A stretch of 64,000 nucleotides of DNA from assembly GCF_009664855.1 (NCBI RefSeq), contig NZ_CP045928.1:5558565-5622564 (forward strand), in the 5' to 3' direction. Under the pieces are notes generated by a model, which worked only from the letters and a program-made list of their open reading frames with translations, was not told the DNA's origin and did not search any database. Of the stretch, positions 52,081 through 61,736 are shown piece after piece. The first letter of the stretch is position 1. Every line of letters starts with the position of its first letter. The position numbers and the translations under genes were made by a program. The stretch is from Flavobacterium sp. SLB02. Lineage in GTDB: Bacteria; Bacteroidota; Bacteroidia; Flavobacteriales; Flavobacteriaceae.

Positions 52081-53844
52081 CTAAACAATTTGTTTTTCTA
52101 ATTCTGAAATGATCAAAACCGCTTTGTCATAATCCTGCTGGATCGAAGCGCTTGATGCCGGAGCATAACGGGCAAACTCACAGTTTTCTGTCAGATTAAT
52201 AAAATTCTGAACCGATTCAGGATTTGCATTTCTCGACAATAAAAGCTCCTGAATATTATCCTTGCTCATTTCTGAGGTTTCGATATGCAGTTTTGCTTTA
52301 AGGAAATTATGCATTGCTTTTTCTAAAGCAATATAAAATGCCTCTTTATTGTTGAGTTGTTTTTTAGCCTGAGATAAATATTTCTTCGCTAATTTGTTGT
52401 TCATTCTAATACGGTTTCCTGTTATGTCACCGTCAATGGCTTCTTTTCGTTTCTTAGCCAAAACAATAATTGGCAAGATAACGAAAGGCGCGAACAACAG
52501 AAGATAATACAAATTCGAACCGTAAAAATCATTTTTAGCTATTGCAACTAATGTTGTTTTTGGTTTGATGTATTTGAATTGTTCTGTTTTAGAAATTACG
52601 TTTTTAGACGCGTTTGCAGTTGCATTTGCTTCTGCCTGCATTGGTCCGTCTAATACATCAACCATAATTTCCTGAGAAGTAATCGTTTTATATGAACCTG
52701 TACTCAAATCAAAATAAGAAAACTGCATTGGTTTTATCGCATATTTTCCTTTGTATTGCGGTACAATAGAATACTTATCTGTAATTTTTCCTGACATTCC
52801 TGAAAGTGAAGTCGTCACCTGCTCATCATGAACCGGATCATACATTTCTAATGCATTAGGAACAACAGGTTTTGGTAAAGTAAACAATTTCATGTTTCCG
52901 TTTCCTGAAGCACTCACGATTAAATCCAGACTTTCTCCACTTTTAAGTGTTGTTTTAGACGGAGTAACAGTAAAATTAAATTTACCAACAGCTCCGCTAA
53001 AGCCTTCCGGTTTGGTTGCTTCCGGTAATGCTTTTACATTAATAGTTTTGGCTCCGGCCGAAACTACTCTGTTATCAACTGTCAGAATCATTTGTCCGTA
53101 CATATCACGACGATTTGAAGGCAATTCTACACCAATGTCCAGAGAAAGCGGTTCGATTGTTAATCTTCCTGATTTTTGAGGGTATAAAATGGTCTTTTTC
53201 AGAATTACGTAATAACATCTTTGTCCCTGAAAGGTTCCTTCTGCGATAGACAGTTGTTTGATGTCTATATTCTGGTTCCAGAAATCGTTATACTTAGGTT
53301 TAGCCAATTCTTTAAAACCAGTAACATTAATGTTGTTAAAGTATAATTTATAAACCACTGTAATGGGTTCATTCAGGTACGGATTTGTTTTAGAGATTTC
53401 GGCTACAAGATTTATGGTTTCATTTGGAATTCCTTGTTGACCTTGTGGTCGGCTGTTATCGTAAGGGTCTCTTTCCTGAGCAACGGCATTTGTTACTACG
53501 ATTTTTATAGGCTGTGTTTTGTAAATCTGCCCATTATATTCGATAGCTGCTTGTTTGATAGAAAATGTTCCTTTTTGATTAGGCTGTAAAATATAAGAAT
53601 ATATTTTCTGAAAAGAGCTTCTACCGTTTACCCAAGACTGACTTACCTGCTGACTTGGTCCGCCTACAACTCTAAATCCGTCAAATGAAGGCTGATCGAA
53701 GTTGTCTCCATCAACATTCATGATAAAGTCAATACGGAATCTTTCGTTCAGTCCGAGCGTGTTTTTGCTTACTCTGGCTTCAAATTGAACTTGAGCCATA
53801 AGCCCTTGAAAAGTGAATAGTAATAGAATTAAATATCTTTTCAT
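52081..53844 (-). CDS. batD: BatD-family protein (oxygen tolerance)
   Basis: An inner-membrane protein of 587 aa with a signal peptide (MKRYLILLLFTFQGLMAQ) and several Ig-like beta domains in the periplasm (VQFEARVSKNTLGLNERFRI, ISKTNPYLNEPITVVYKLYF, TPSKTTLKSGESLDL). One membrane helix lies at about 447-467 and a cytoplasmic helical tail follows (KKYLSQAKKQLNNKEAFY). BatD lies between BatC and BatE here and probably binds the VWA proteins BatA and BatB in the periplasm. Confidence 0.93.
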   Translation of the reverse strand: MKRYLILLLFTFQGLMAQVQFEARVSKNTLGLNERFRIDFIMNVDGDNFDQPSFDGFRVVGGPSQQVSQSWVNGRSSFQKIYSYILQPNQKGTFSIKQAAIEYNGQIYKTQPIKIVVTNAVAQERDPYDNSRPQGQQGIPNETINLVAEISKTNPYLNEPITVVYKLYFNNINVTGFKELAKPKYNDFWNQNIDIKQLSIAEGTFQGQRCYYVILKKTILYPQKSGRLTIEPLSLDIGVELPSNRRDMYGQMILTVDNRVVSAGAKTINVKALPEATKPEGFSGAVGKFNFTVTPSKTTLKSGESLDLIVSASGNGNMKLFTLPKPVVPNALEMYDPVHDEQVTTSLSGMSGKITDKYSIVPQYKGKYAIKPMQFSYFDLSTGSYKTITSQEIMVDVLDGPMQAEANATANASKNVISKTEQFKYIKPKTTLVAIAKNDFYGSNLYYLLLFAPFVILPIIVLAKKRKEAIDGDITGNRIRMNNKLAKKYLSQAKKQLNNKEAFYIALEKAMHNFLKAKLHIETSEMSKDNIQELLLSRNANPESVQNFINLTENCEFARYAPASSASIQQDYDKAVLIISELEKQIV

Positions 53845-53944
53845 TAATTGTTTTTCAGTGTTTTTATATTAACTGTTTAATCGCTAATTTATTTAATCAG
53901 GTTTACAATTAAACAAATTAACAATTAAACAAATCAACTAAGTT

Positions 53945-54721
53945 TTACCAGTCTTTTTCTGTTTTTCTAGGGGTTCCTTTTGCTTTTTGAGCGTTTACTT
54001 TATCCTGAATTTTCTTTTCTTCGTTGTTTACGGCATCTAATAAATTCTGAACGCGGTCTTTAGAAATTCCTCCAGGCTGTGGTTTTGGTTCTCCTTTATT
54101 GTCAGACTTGTCATCTTTCTTAGGATCGTCTTTACCATCTTTTTTATCCTTGTCTTTATCGCCTTTGTCGTCCTTTTTATCTTTGTCCTTATCCTTGTCT
54201 TTATTTTTATCCTTGTCCTTGTCTTTATCTTTGTTTTTATCCTTGTCTTTGTCCTTATCCTTATTCTTGTCCTTGTTTTTATCGTTTTTAGGAGGATTTT
54301 CTTTTAGCTTTTGTTTGGCTAAGGCATAATTATAGCGCGTTTCATCATCAGTAGGATCGTTACGTAAAGCTTCTTTATATGCTTCAACGGCTTGCGTATA
54401 ATCTTTCTCTTTCATTAAGACATTTCCTAAATTGTGAAAAGCTTTATGTTTTTCAGGTCTTGTTTTGGCGTTCTTTATGGCTTTCGCGTAGGCGAATTTA
54501 GCTTCAGAAACCTGATTTTGTCTGTAAATAGTATTTCCTAGGTTATAGGGAGCAGTAGCACGTTTTGGAAATTTTGATTCTGAAATTCTGTAATTAGCTT
54601 CAGCGTCAATAAATTTATTCTGCTTATATTCTTCATTGGCATCAGGCAATGTCTTATCTTTCTCCTGAGCTGAAACCGCCAAAGAGAACGTTAGTAAAAT
54701 ATAAAGAAGTAAATTTTTCAT
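53945..54721 (-). CDS. batC: BatC-like TPR protein with a long Lys/Asp/Asn low-complexity tract
   Basis: A secreted TPR protein of about 258 aa. The start at 54721 begins a signal peptide (MKNLLLYILLTFSLAVSAQ). Three TPR units occupy about 30-130 (APYNLGNTIYRQNQVSEAKF, AFHNLGNVLMKEKDYTQAV). A run of KDKDKNKDKD units follows for about 65 residues (DNA 54108-54290), then a short conserved tail (GGISKDRVQNLLDAVNNEEKK). The tract is probably disordered and could bridge the complex; its repeat DNA makes length changes likely. The position between BatB and BatD supports the name. Confidence 0.88.
   Translation of the reverse strand: MKNLLLYILLTFSLAVSAQEKDKTLPDANEEYKQNKFIDAEANYRISESKFPKRATAPYNLGNTIYRQNQVSEAKFAYAKAIKNAKTRPEKHKAFHNLGNVLMKEKDYTQAVEAYKEALRNDPTDDETRYNYALAKQKLKENPPKNDKNKDKNKDKDKDKDKNKDKDKDKDKNKDKDKDKDKKDDKGDKDKDKKDGKDDPKKDDKSDNKGEPKPQPGGISKDRVQNLLDAVNNEEKKIQDKVNAQKAKGTPRKTEKDW
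54108..54290. repeat. Coding simple repeat (Lys-Asp/Asn-Lys-Asp) inside batC
   Basis: Tandem 6-base TTTATC, TTGTCC and CTTATC units (minus-strand AAG-GAY/AAY codons) run for about 180 bases with minor variation. Being made of 6-base units it keeps frame on slippage. Confidence 0.8.
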
Positions 54722-54766
54722 TCTAATGTTTTTATTTTTTTTGTTCCGAATTTCTAATGGGAACAA

Positions 54767-55801
54767 TTATTTCTTTTCGTTAAATAAATTCAACTCTTTT
54801 ATCCAATTTGTTTTTCTTTCTAAAAGGAAGATATCAATAAACAATAATAAGAAGGCAAAGCCAATGAACCACTGAAATTGCGATTGAAAATCGGCCATTT
54901 GAGTAGCCTCGAATTCGGTTTTCTGAATATTGTTTAAAGCATTTTTGATGTATTCTAAAACTTCTTTCGTATTTCCGCCATATACATAACCGCCTTTTGT
55001 CGCTTTTGCAATGGTTTTTAATCCTTCCTGATTTAGTTTTGTAATAACAGTTTGCCCGTTTTGATCTTTTTGATAGTTTTTGACTACGCCATTTTCTTTC
55101 AACGGAATTGTGCCTCCTTTTTCTGTTCCAACACCAATGGTAATGATTTTCATTCCCATTTTATTGGCTTCTTCAGCTGCTGCCGAAGCTCCTTCAGAAT
55201 GGTCTTCTCCATCAGAAATCAAAATCAATAACTTGCTTGTTTTGCTTTTTTCATCAAAATAAGTCGATGATAGTCTAATCGCTTCATCAAGAGAAGTTCC
55301 TTGCGATGAAACCATATCCGGAGTCATACTTTGCAGAAACATTTTGGCAACACTATAATCTGATGTAATCGGTAAAACGGGGAAAGCACTTCCTGCGTAA
55401 GCTACAATTCCTATTCTGTCGCTTCCTAGATTATTGATGATTTGCGAAACCAATTGTTTACTTTTCTCCAAACGGCTTGGTGCGACATCTTCGGCAAGCA
55501 TACTTTTAGAAACGTCGACAGCAAAAACAATATCAATTCCTTCGCGTTTTACGGTTTCCATTTTTGTTCCAATCTTCGGATTCACTAATCCGATAATCAA
55601 ACACGCAAGCGCCAAAAGTATTACGGATAATTTTAATACCGGTTTAAAAACAGATCTTTCCGGGCTTAGTCTTTTCACCATTTCGAGATCACCAAATTCG
55701 CGCTGTTTTTTTCTTTTCCAATACATATTGAAAAGGAAAATACACACCACAATTGGGAGTAATAATAAAAGGTATAAATATTTTTTTTCGTCTAATTCCA
55801 T
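54767..55801 (-). CDS. batB: BatB: VWA-domain membrane protein
   Basis: A 344-aa inner-membrane protein. Two N-terminal membrane helices at about 8-28 and 57-78 and one C-terminal helix (WFIGFAFLLLFIDIFLL) hold a VWA domain at about 90-280. The MIDAS reads DVSKS with the S/T ligands TSLDEA and DGEDHS. It lies 45 bases before BatC. With BatA it would form the core of a membrane platform worked on by the MoxR ATPase. Confidence 0.95.
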   Translation of the reverse strand: MELDEKKYLYLLLLLPIVVCIFLFNMYWKRKKQREFGDLEMVKRLSPERSVFKPVLKLSVILLALACLIIGLVNPKIGTKMETVKREGIDIVFAVDVSKSMLAEDVAPSRLEKSKQLVSQIINNLGSDRIGIVAYAGSAFPVLPITSDYSVAKMFLQSMTPDMVSSQGTSLDEAIRLSSTYFDEKSKTSKLLILISDGEDHSEGASAAAEEANKMGMKIITIGVGTEKGGTIPLKENGVVKNYQKDQNGQTVITKLNQEGLKTIAKATKGGYVYGGNTKEVLEYIKNALNNIQKTEFEATQMADFQSQFQWFIGFAFLLLFIDIFLLERKTNWIKELNLFNEKK

Positions 55802-55805
55802 TTTT

Positions 55806-55875
55806 AGTTCTAGTTTTCAGTCGCAATTTTCAGTCGCAGTTTTCAGCTGTAAACTGTAAACCGTGACTGCGACTA
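55806..55875. repeat. Dispersed repeat, 'AGTTTTCAGTCGCAG...GACTGCGAC' type, copy 2
   Basis: CAGTTTTCAGTCGCA units and TGACTGCGACT fill the batA-batB gap; related to the copy at 11950-12010. This gap is unusual because bat genes otherwise follow closely. Confidence 0.55.
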
Positions 55876-55880
55876 AAATA

Positions 55881-56882
55881 TTATATAAAGCTTCTGTAAA
55901 CTGTATTTCTTAAACCAACTTCTAACAATAATAAAAAGGCTGCCAGTAAAACAAAACCTCTGTATTTTTCGTCGTAATCATAGAATTTTAATTCCTGGAT
56001 TTCGGTTGTTTCTAATTTATTAATCGCGTTGTATATTTCGGCTAATCGATCATTACTTGTTGCTCTAAAGTAAGTTCCATCGGTTTTACGGGCAATGTTT
56101 TTCATCAATTGTTCGTCGATTTCAACCTTTTGCATTTTATATAAAAAGCCTCCGTTTGGTGCATAAGCATAAGGAGATTCCGCCATTCCGTTGGTACCAA
56201 TACCAATAGTGTAGACTTTTATTCCGTATTGTTTTGCAATGTCTGATGCTGTTTCAGGTTCGATAAAACCGGCATTGTTAACACCATCTGTCATTAAAAT
56301 AATCACACGGCTTTTTGCTTTACTATCTTTTAAACGGTTTACGGCAGTTGCTAATCCCATTCCAATTCCGGTTCCGTCTTGTAAAACGGTATCGTATTTA
56401 ATGCTTTTTATGGCTTCAAGAATAATCGCTTTATCACTTGTAACCGGTGTTTTGGTATACGCTTCAGATGCGTATAAAACCAGTCCAACTCTGTCATTAG
56501 GTCTTTCGCCAACAAAATCTGCGGCGACTCTTTTTAAAGCTTCCATACGGTTTGGCTTTAAATCTTTTGCCAGCATACTTCCGGAAACGTCAATCGCCAA
56601 AACAATATCAATTCCTTTAGTTGTTTTAGTCTGACTGCTAATGTCAACCGTTCTTGGTCTTGCCAAAGCTATAATTAAAGAGCTTAATCCTAAAATTCTA
56701 AAAACGTATAAAGCAGGTTTTAATTTGGTTAACAACGATTCGCTGTTTTTAAAACCCTGAGTCGAACTCATTTTTAAAGTAGCCGTTTGCTGGTTGCGTT
56801 TCCAGAAAAACCAAGCTATTGCAATTGGGATTAATAGAAACAACCAAAAGAATTCCGGATTTAAAAAAGTTATTTTTCCCAT
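55881..56882 (-). CDS. batA: BatA: VWA-domain membrane protein
   Basis: A 333-aa inner-membrane protein, paralogous to BatB. It has an N-terminal membrane helix (FFWLFLLIPIAIAWFFW), a second at about 58-76, a VWA domain at about 86-290 with a full MIDAS (DVSGSM, GTGIGMG, TDGVNN) and a C-terminal helix (FVLLAAFLLLLEVGL). It shares a base with the BatD/DUF4381-like gene upstream, so they are coupled. Confidence 0.95.
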   Translation of the reverse strand: MGKITFLNPEFFWLFLLIPIAIAWFFWKRNQQTATLKMSSTQGFKNSESLLTKLKPALYVFRILGLSSLIIALARPRTVDISSQTKTTKGIDIVLAIDVSGSMLAKDLKPNRMEALKRVAADFVGERPNDRVGLVLYASEAYTKTPVTSDKAIILEAIKSIKYDTVLQDGTGIGMGLATAVNRLKDSKAKSRVIILMTDGVNNAGFIEPETASDIAKQYGIKVYTIGIGTNGMAESPYAYAPNGGFLYKMQKVEIDEQLMKNIARKTDGTYFRATSNDRLAEIYNAINKLETTEIQELKFYDYDEKYRGFVLLAAFLLLLEVGLRNTVYRSFI

Positions 56883-58516
56883 TAGTTGCTCGCTTTTCTA
56901 AGTTCAACAGAATTTAAAATTCTAGTCGTAATATCGTTGGCGTATGTATCACCTTCTTCGTGTAAAATCATAATTTGTTGTAATCCCTGATCTTGTTTAA
57001 AGAGTAAAAGTTCATAATAAGCCTTTGTGCTGGTTTTGTCAGCTGGGTTAAAAACGGTCATTGTTCCGTATCCTTTTACACCCTGAATACCTGCACTGGT
57101 CTGAAAATCTTCTTGTTTTACAATAATATTTTGTCCGCCCTGAGCTTCGATAACTTTTAGGGATCCTTCTAATGCTTTTGCTAAATCTATATCTGTTGGG
57201 TTTTTAAACTTACTGGTTGAAACAGTTACGTAGAAATTACCAACCATACTACCATACGTGAAAAGCTGCATCTCTTTGATCAAAGCCATTGTTTCTTTAG
57301 GAAGTACTTTTTGAGTGTCCATACGTTTTAAAACCTTTGGAGTTTCAATTACCACACCAGGATTTCCGTACTCACTTTTTACCCATTCACCTTCCAGTAA
57401 TTCTTTAGACGGATGTCCAATAAGATTATCTTTTACATAGCTAAAACCTTTTGTAACAATAAAGAATGCCGTAGTAGCAATTAATAAAAACAAAACCGTT
57501 CCTGCTGCAATAGCAATACGTTTGTTACGCTTCTTTAATAACTGAAGCTTGATTTGTTTTTGTTTCTGCGCTTCATTCAGTAATTGATCTTCTTCTTCGG
57601 CCGGAACTTCAGTTGGAATCGCATTGTCAAGGGTTAAAATAACTCTTTGAATTTTATTTCTATCTTCGGTAATTTCAAAATCCAGCGGTTTAGATTTTGC
57701 AAATTTCACTAAATCGGCCTGACGTAAAACGCGTTCCAGATTCTCGACAGTTTCAGGAGTTAACGTCATCTTCTTTTTGGTCGATGCTGTTCTAATCGCC
57801 TGAATCAATTCAGAAGTGGTACTTTCCATTGCCGGAATATGAATGGCTTCTTCAATATAATTACGAGCAATATCTGTAAGTTCACTATAGTATTCTTTGA
57901 TTTCGCCTTTTTGAACCAATTCTTTTTGCTCCAGATTGTTTAGTAAGCTTGTTGCTTTTTCTATAGGAGTTTTATAAACTTCTTCTTCAATCTTTTTCTG
58001 TTGACGTTTTTTAACAAACCAATAGACAAATGCTCCAATACCAAGAATAATTATTACACCTAAAACATATTTCCACCAATCACCAATTCCGTTATCGACC
58101 GGGGTAATGTCTTTGATGTCGTACATTTTTTGCTGTAAAGTATCGACCTTTACATTTGCAACTTCAACACGGATAGAATCAGTTAAAAAAGGTTTTTTAT
58201 CTATTAAAATCTGAATACTCGGAATTACATACTTTCCGGAATCAAATTGTGTTAAACCATATTTTTTGATTAGTTCGTAAGTGTCATTTTTCTTCACTGT
58301 ATCAATTGGGTACGATTGAATTACTTCAAGTGCCCCAATTTTTTTTAGTTTAGGAAAAACAACCTTAGATTTTGAGCTGACTACCGTTTTAAGCGTTAAC
58401 TTAAATTCAGCCCCAATTTTATTTTTTGTAGTATCAATGCTCGTCTCTACTTGTTTTTGCTGGGCAAAAATAGCTGAGGAAAGTAAAAATAAAAATATGT
58501 AAAACTTTAATTTCAT
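56882..58516 (-). CDS. BatD/DUF4381-like two-membrane-helix protein
   Basis: A 544-aa protein with signal peptide (MKLKFYIFLFLLSSAIFAQ), a periplasmic beta domain (about 20-130, SSKSKVVFPKLKKIGALEVI), a membrane helix at about 148-167 (YVLGVIIILGIGAFVYWF), a cytoplasmic helical part that resembles the DUF4381 tail (EYYSELTDIARNYIEEAI) and a second helix at about 335-356 followed by a DUF4381-unrelated C-terminal domain of about 190 residues. Such proteins replace DUF4381 between DUF58 and BatA in Bacteroidota. The extra C-terminal domain is unexplained. Confidence 0.82.
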   Translation of the reverse strand: MKLKFYIFLFLLSSAIFAQQKQVETSIDTTKNKIGAEFKLTLKTVVSSKSKVVFPKLKKIGALEVIQSYPIDTVKKNDTYELIKKYGLTQFDSGKYVIPSIQILIDKKPFLTDSIRVEVANVKVDTLQQKMYDIKDITPVDNGIGDWWKYVLGVIIILGIGAFVYWFVKKRQQKKIEEEVYKTPIEKATSLLNNLEQKELVQKGEIKEYYSELTDIARNYIEEAIHIPAMESTTSELIQAIRTASTKKKMTLTPETVENLERVLRQADLVKFAKSKPLDFEITEDRNKIQRVILTLDNAIPTEVPAEEEDQLLNEAQKQKQIKLQLLKKRNKRIAIAAGTVLFLLIATTAFFIVTKGFSYVKDNLIGHPSKELLEGEWVKSEYGNPGVVIETPKVLKRMDTQKVLPKETMALIKEMQLFTYGSMVGNFYVTVSTSKFKNPTDIDLAKALEGSLKVIEAQGGQNIIVKQEDFQTSAGIQGVKGYGTMTVFNPADKTSTKAYYELLLFKQDQGLQQIMILHEEGDTYANDITTRILNSVELRKASN

Positions 58517-58676
58517 TTGATTTTTGATTTCAGATCTTATTCTAAAATGAATGTTTTAATTATGGCACGCGGATGATGTGGATGGCACAGATTTAAACGG
58601 TTTTTTATATTTAATTTTTGGCAGGAAATATAATTTATAAATTTTCAAAAAATCTAAATCTGCACTCTAAAATTAT

Positions 58677-59540
58677 TTACCTTGATTTGAAATAACCTAA
58701 TAGTTTTGTCACGTAATTTTCATCAACTCTTGTGTTTACAACGCCTGCTCCTGATTTACTAAATATATCTTTGAAATAATTGACTCTTTCCTGATAATGT
58801 TTTTCGTAATTCATTCGTACTGTTTTTGAGCCTGTATCTACCAATTGAATTTTTCCGGTTTCAGCATCCAGCATCGTTACCATTCCTAAGTTTGGGATTT
58901 TTTCTTCACGGATATCATAAACCCTAACGCCTGTAATATCGTGTTTTTTAGAAGCAATCTTCAAAGTCTGCTCGTAATTTTCGGACATGAAATCAGAAAT
59001 AACAAAAACAATCGCTTTCTTTTTCTGGGTTCCTGATAAAAATTTTAAAGCAGCTCCAACATCTGTTTTCTGACTTTTCGGTTCAAATTCGATCAATTCA
59101 CGAATGATTCTCAAAACATGCGAACGGCCTTTTTTTGGCGGAATATACAATTCTACATTGTCAGAAAATAGTATTAAACCAATTTTGTCATTATTTTGTG
59201 TAGCCGAAAAAGCCATCGTTGCCGCAATTTCGGTGACGATGTCTTTTTTGAATTGACTTTTTGAACCAAAACCTTCTGAACCTGATATATCAACCATTAA
59301 AACCATGGTCAATTCGCGTTCTTCTTCAAAAACTTTTACGTGGGCTTCGTTATAGCGTGCAGTTACATTCCAATCGATGTTACGAATGTCATCGCCATAT
59401 TGGTATTGACGTACTTCACTAAAAGTCATCCCTCGTCCTTTAAATGAAGAGTGGTATTCTCCCGAAAAGATATGATTGCTCAGTCTTTTGGTTTTGATTT
59501 CTATTTTCCGTACTTTTTTTAAAAGCTCTTTTGTATCCAT
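58677..59540 (-). CDS. DUF58 domain protein
   Basis: A 287-aa cytoplasmic protein of the moxR-bat set. The DUF58 motif GRGMTFSEVRQYQYGDDIRNI is at about residues 36-56 (shown here as two parts, GRGMTFSEVRQY and QYGDDIRNIDWN). A VWA-like domain with a MIDAS-type DISGSE follows at about 93. It lies between moxR and the membrane components and is thought to connect the ATPase with them. The gaps to its neighbours hold short repeats (58563-58608 and 59549-59608). Confidence 0.94.
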   Translation of the reverse strand: MDTKELLKKVRKIEIKTKRLSNHIFSGEYHSSFKGRGMTFSEVRQYQYGDDIRNIDWNVTARYNEAHVKVFEEERELTMVLMVDISGSEGFGSKSQFKKDIVTEIAATMAFSATQNNDKIGLILFSDNVELYIPPKKGRSHVLRIIRELIEFEPKSQKTDVGAALKFLSGTQKKKAIVFVISDFMSENYEQTLKIASKKHDITGVRVYDIREEKIPNLGMVTMLDAETGKIQLVDTGSKTVRMNYEKHYQERVNYFKDIFSKSGAGVVNTRVDENYVTKLLGYFKSR

Positions 59541-59548
59541 TTTATTTG

Positions 59549-59608
59549 TTTAAAGTTTAAAAGTTTCAAGTTTCAAGTTTGCTTTACAACAACCTGAAAC
59601 TTGAAACA
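59549..59608. repeat. Dispersed repeat, 'GTTTCAAGTTTCAAG' type, copy 2
   Basis: GTTTCAAGTTTCAAGTTT and CCTGAAACTTGAAAC are inverted around CTTTACAACAA; related to 17618-17777. It fills the moxR-DUF58 gap. Confidence 0.6.
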
Positions 59609-59620
59609 TTAAACAAATTT

Positions 59621-60625
59621 TTAAGGTACTTCAATCTCGTTTACGATTTTGTTGATAATGTCTACAGAAGTAATGTTTTCGGCTTCAGCCTCATATGTTA
59701 TTCCAACTCTGTGACGTAAAACATCATGTACAACTGCACGAACATCTTCCGGGATTACATATCCGCGACGTTTGATGAAAGCGTAACATTTTGCTGCATT
59801 AGCTAAATTGATACTTCCACGTGGTGATGCCCCAAAACTAATAAGAGGTTTTAAGTCTGCAAGTTTGTACTTCTCTGGATAACGAGTAGCAAATATGATA
59901 TCTAAAATATATTTTTCGATTTTTTCGTCCATGTAAACTTCACGAACTGCTTCCTGCGCGCGTAAAATTTGCTCTACAGAAACTACGGCATTTACTTTTT
60001 CGTAAGTTCCTTTCAGGTTTTGACGAATTACAAAACGCTCTTCATCAATTTTTGGGTAGTCGATTACAGTTTTAAGCATAAAACGATCGACTTGCGCTTC
60101 CGGAAGTTGGTATGTTCCTTCCTGCTCAACCGGGTTTTGAGTTGCCAATACTAAAAACGGACGATCTAGTTTGAAAGTGGTATCGCCAATAGTAACTTGT
60201 TTTTCCTGCATCGCCTCCAAAAGTGCTGACTGAACCTTTGCCGGAGCACGGTTAATCTCATCGGCAAGGACGAAATTGGCGAAGATTGGTCCTTTTTTGA
60301 TAGAAAATTCGTTTGCCTTGATGTTATAAATCATCGTTCCAACGACATCGGCAGGTAATAAGTCAGGTGTAAACTGAATACGACTGAACGAACCTTGTAC
60401 TGCTTGCGACAAAGTATTGATGGCTAAAGTTTTTGCCAATCCGGGAACACCTTCAAGCAAAATATGCCCTTGTCCCAAAAGTCCAATTAGTAAACGCTCG
60501 ACCATATGTTTCTGGCCCACAATAACTTTGTTCATTTCCATTGTAAGAAGGTCTATAAAAGCACTTTCTCTTTCAATTTTTTCATTTATCGCTCTAATGT
60601 CTAAAGTCGTTGTATTTTCTTCCAT
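59621..60625 (-). CDS. moxR: MoxR-family AAA+ ATPase
   Basis: A cytoplasmic ATPase of 334 aa that heads the bat operon. Walker A is GVPGLAKT (about residues 58-65), Walker B is LADEINRAP, and the sensor regions TQNPVEQEGTYQLPEAQ and FGASPRGSINL are intact. MoxR proteins act as chaperones that load metal or remodel the partner VWA proteins, here BatA, BatB and DUF58. No clear promoter consensus is visible in the 220-base gap upstream, which it shares with a divergent gene. Confidence 0.96.
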   Translation of the reverse strand: MEENTTTLDIRAINEKIERESAFIDLLTMEMNKVIVGQKHMVERLLIGLLGQGHILLEGVPGLAKTLAINTLSQAVQGSFSRIQFTPDLLPADVVGTMIYNIKANEFSIKKGPIFANFVLADEINRAPAKVQSALLEAMQEKQVTIGDTTFKLDRPFLVLATQNPVEQEGTYQLPEAQVDRFMLKTVIDYPKIDEERFVIRQNLKGTYEKVNAVVSVEQILRAQEAVREVYMDEKIEKYILDIIFATRYPEKYKLADLKPLISFGASPRGSINLANAAKCYAFIKRRGYVIPEDVRAVVHDVLRHRVGITYEAEAENITSVDIINKIVNEIEVP

Positions 60626-60848
60626 ATAAATATTTTTAAAACCTTTTTAAAACCTTGATTTCTATGCGTAGCTTTTGAGAGTGCAAATTGAATATTTTTT
60701 GAGAAGTAAGATGTTAAAGAATGGTTAAAACTTCGACCAATGACCTAATTTTAAGGACTAATTGTGAATCTATTTTTATATTTTTAAGAACTTTGATGAT
60801 TATGCTTCAGAAAAGCATTTTTATTACCAAAAATAACGCAATGAAATC

Positions 60849-61721
60849 ATGAGTAAAACAGCATTATCGCCTATAATTTCGGGCACTATGAATTGGGGAG
60901 TTTGGGATAAAAACCTTACAACTAAAGAAATGGAAAACCTGATACAGCTATGTATCGAAAACAAAATTACAACTTTTGATCACGCAGATATTTACGGATC
61001 GTATACCACAGAAGCTGATTTTGGAAAAGCATTTCACAACAGCAAAATCTCGAGAGAGAAATTACAATTAATTACCAAATGCGGAATTCAGATGATCGCC
61101 GAAAGCCGCCCAAACAAAATCAAACATTATGATTACTCCAGGGATTATATAGTTTGGTCAGTTGAAGAATCATTAAAAAAACTGAAAACAGATTATGTAG
61201 ATGTTTTTTTATTGCACAGACCAAGTCCATTAATGCAAGCCGACGAAATTGCAGAGGCGGTTGAAAAGTTAAAAGCAGAAGGAAAAATTATCGATTTCGG
61301 ACTTTCGAATTTCACGAGTTCTCAATCCGAATTAATCCGTCAAAAAACTGAAGTGAGCTATAATCAGGTACAATTTTCGGCAACGAATTTCGAACCAATG
61401 GTGGATGGAAGTTTTGATTATATGCAAATACACGGAATTCGTCCGTTATCATGGAATCCGCTTGGGACTGTATTTAGAGAAGACACTAAAAAAACACGTC
61501 GTTTGAAAAAACTGCTTGCTGATTTGGTTCAAAAATATGGTTTTGGGTCAGATACACTTTTGCTTGCCTGGATTTTAAAACATCCGTCAGCAGTTATTCC
61601 GATCGCAGGAACAGTAAATATTGCCAGAATTCAGTCATTGATGAAAGCTGTTGAACTAGAAATGGATAAAGAAGACTGGTTTGCCATCTGGACAGAAAGC
61701 AGAGGCGAAGAAGTTGCTTAA
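60849..61721 (+). CDS. Aldo/keto reductase
   Basis: A cytoplasmic NADPH-dependent oxidoreductase of 290 aa, closest in layout to YdhF. The catalytic tetrad is Asp47, Tyr49 (FDHADIYG), Lys77 (ITKCG) and His123 (LLHRPSP). The cofactor end is LRKLLADLV-like here (KKLLADLVQKYG) and IPIAGTVNIARIQ. It is followed by a GNAT gene at 15 bases, so they are co-transcribed. Natural substrate unknown. Confidence 0.94.
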   Translation: MSKTALSPIISGTMNWGVWDKNLTTKEMENLIQLCIENKITTFDHADIYGSYTTEADFGKAFHNSKISREKLQLITKCGIQMIAESRPNKIKHYDYSRDYIVWSVEESLKKLKTDYVDVFLLHRPSPLMQADEIAEAVEKLKAEGKIIDFGLSNFTSSQSELIRQKTEVSYNQVQFSATNFEPMVDGSFDYMQIHGIRPLSWNPLGTVFREDTKKTRRLKKLLADLVQKYGFGSDTLLLAWILKHPSAVIPIAGTVNIARIQSLMKAVELEMDKEDWFAIWTESRGEEVA

Positions 61722-61736
61722 ACCTTTCAACATATA

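Noticed and set aside
54099-54329. A plus-strand protein of Leu/Ser repeats
   Set aside because: It is the antisense reading of the Lys/Asp tract in batC; the composition is purely a result of that repeat.
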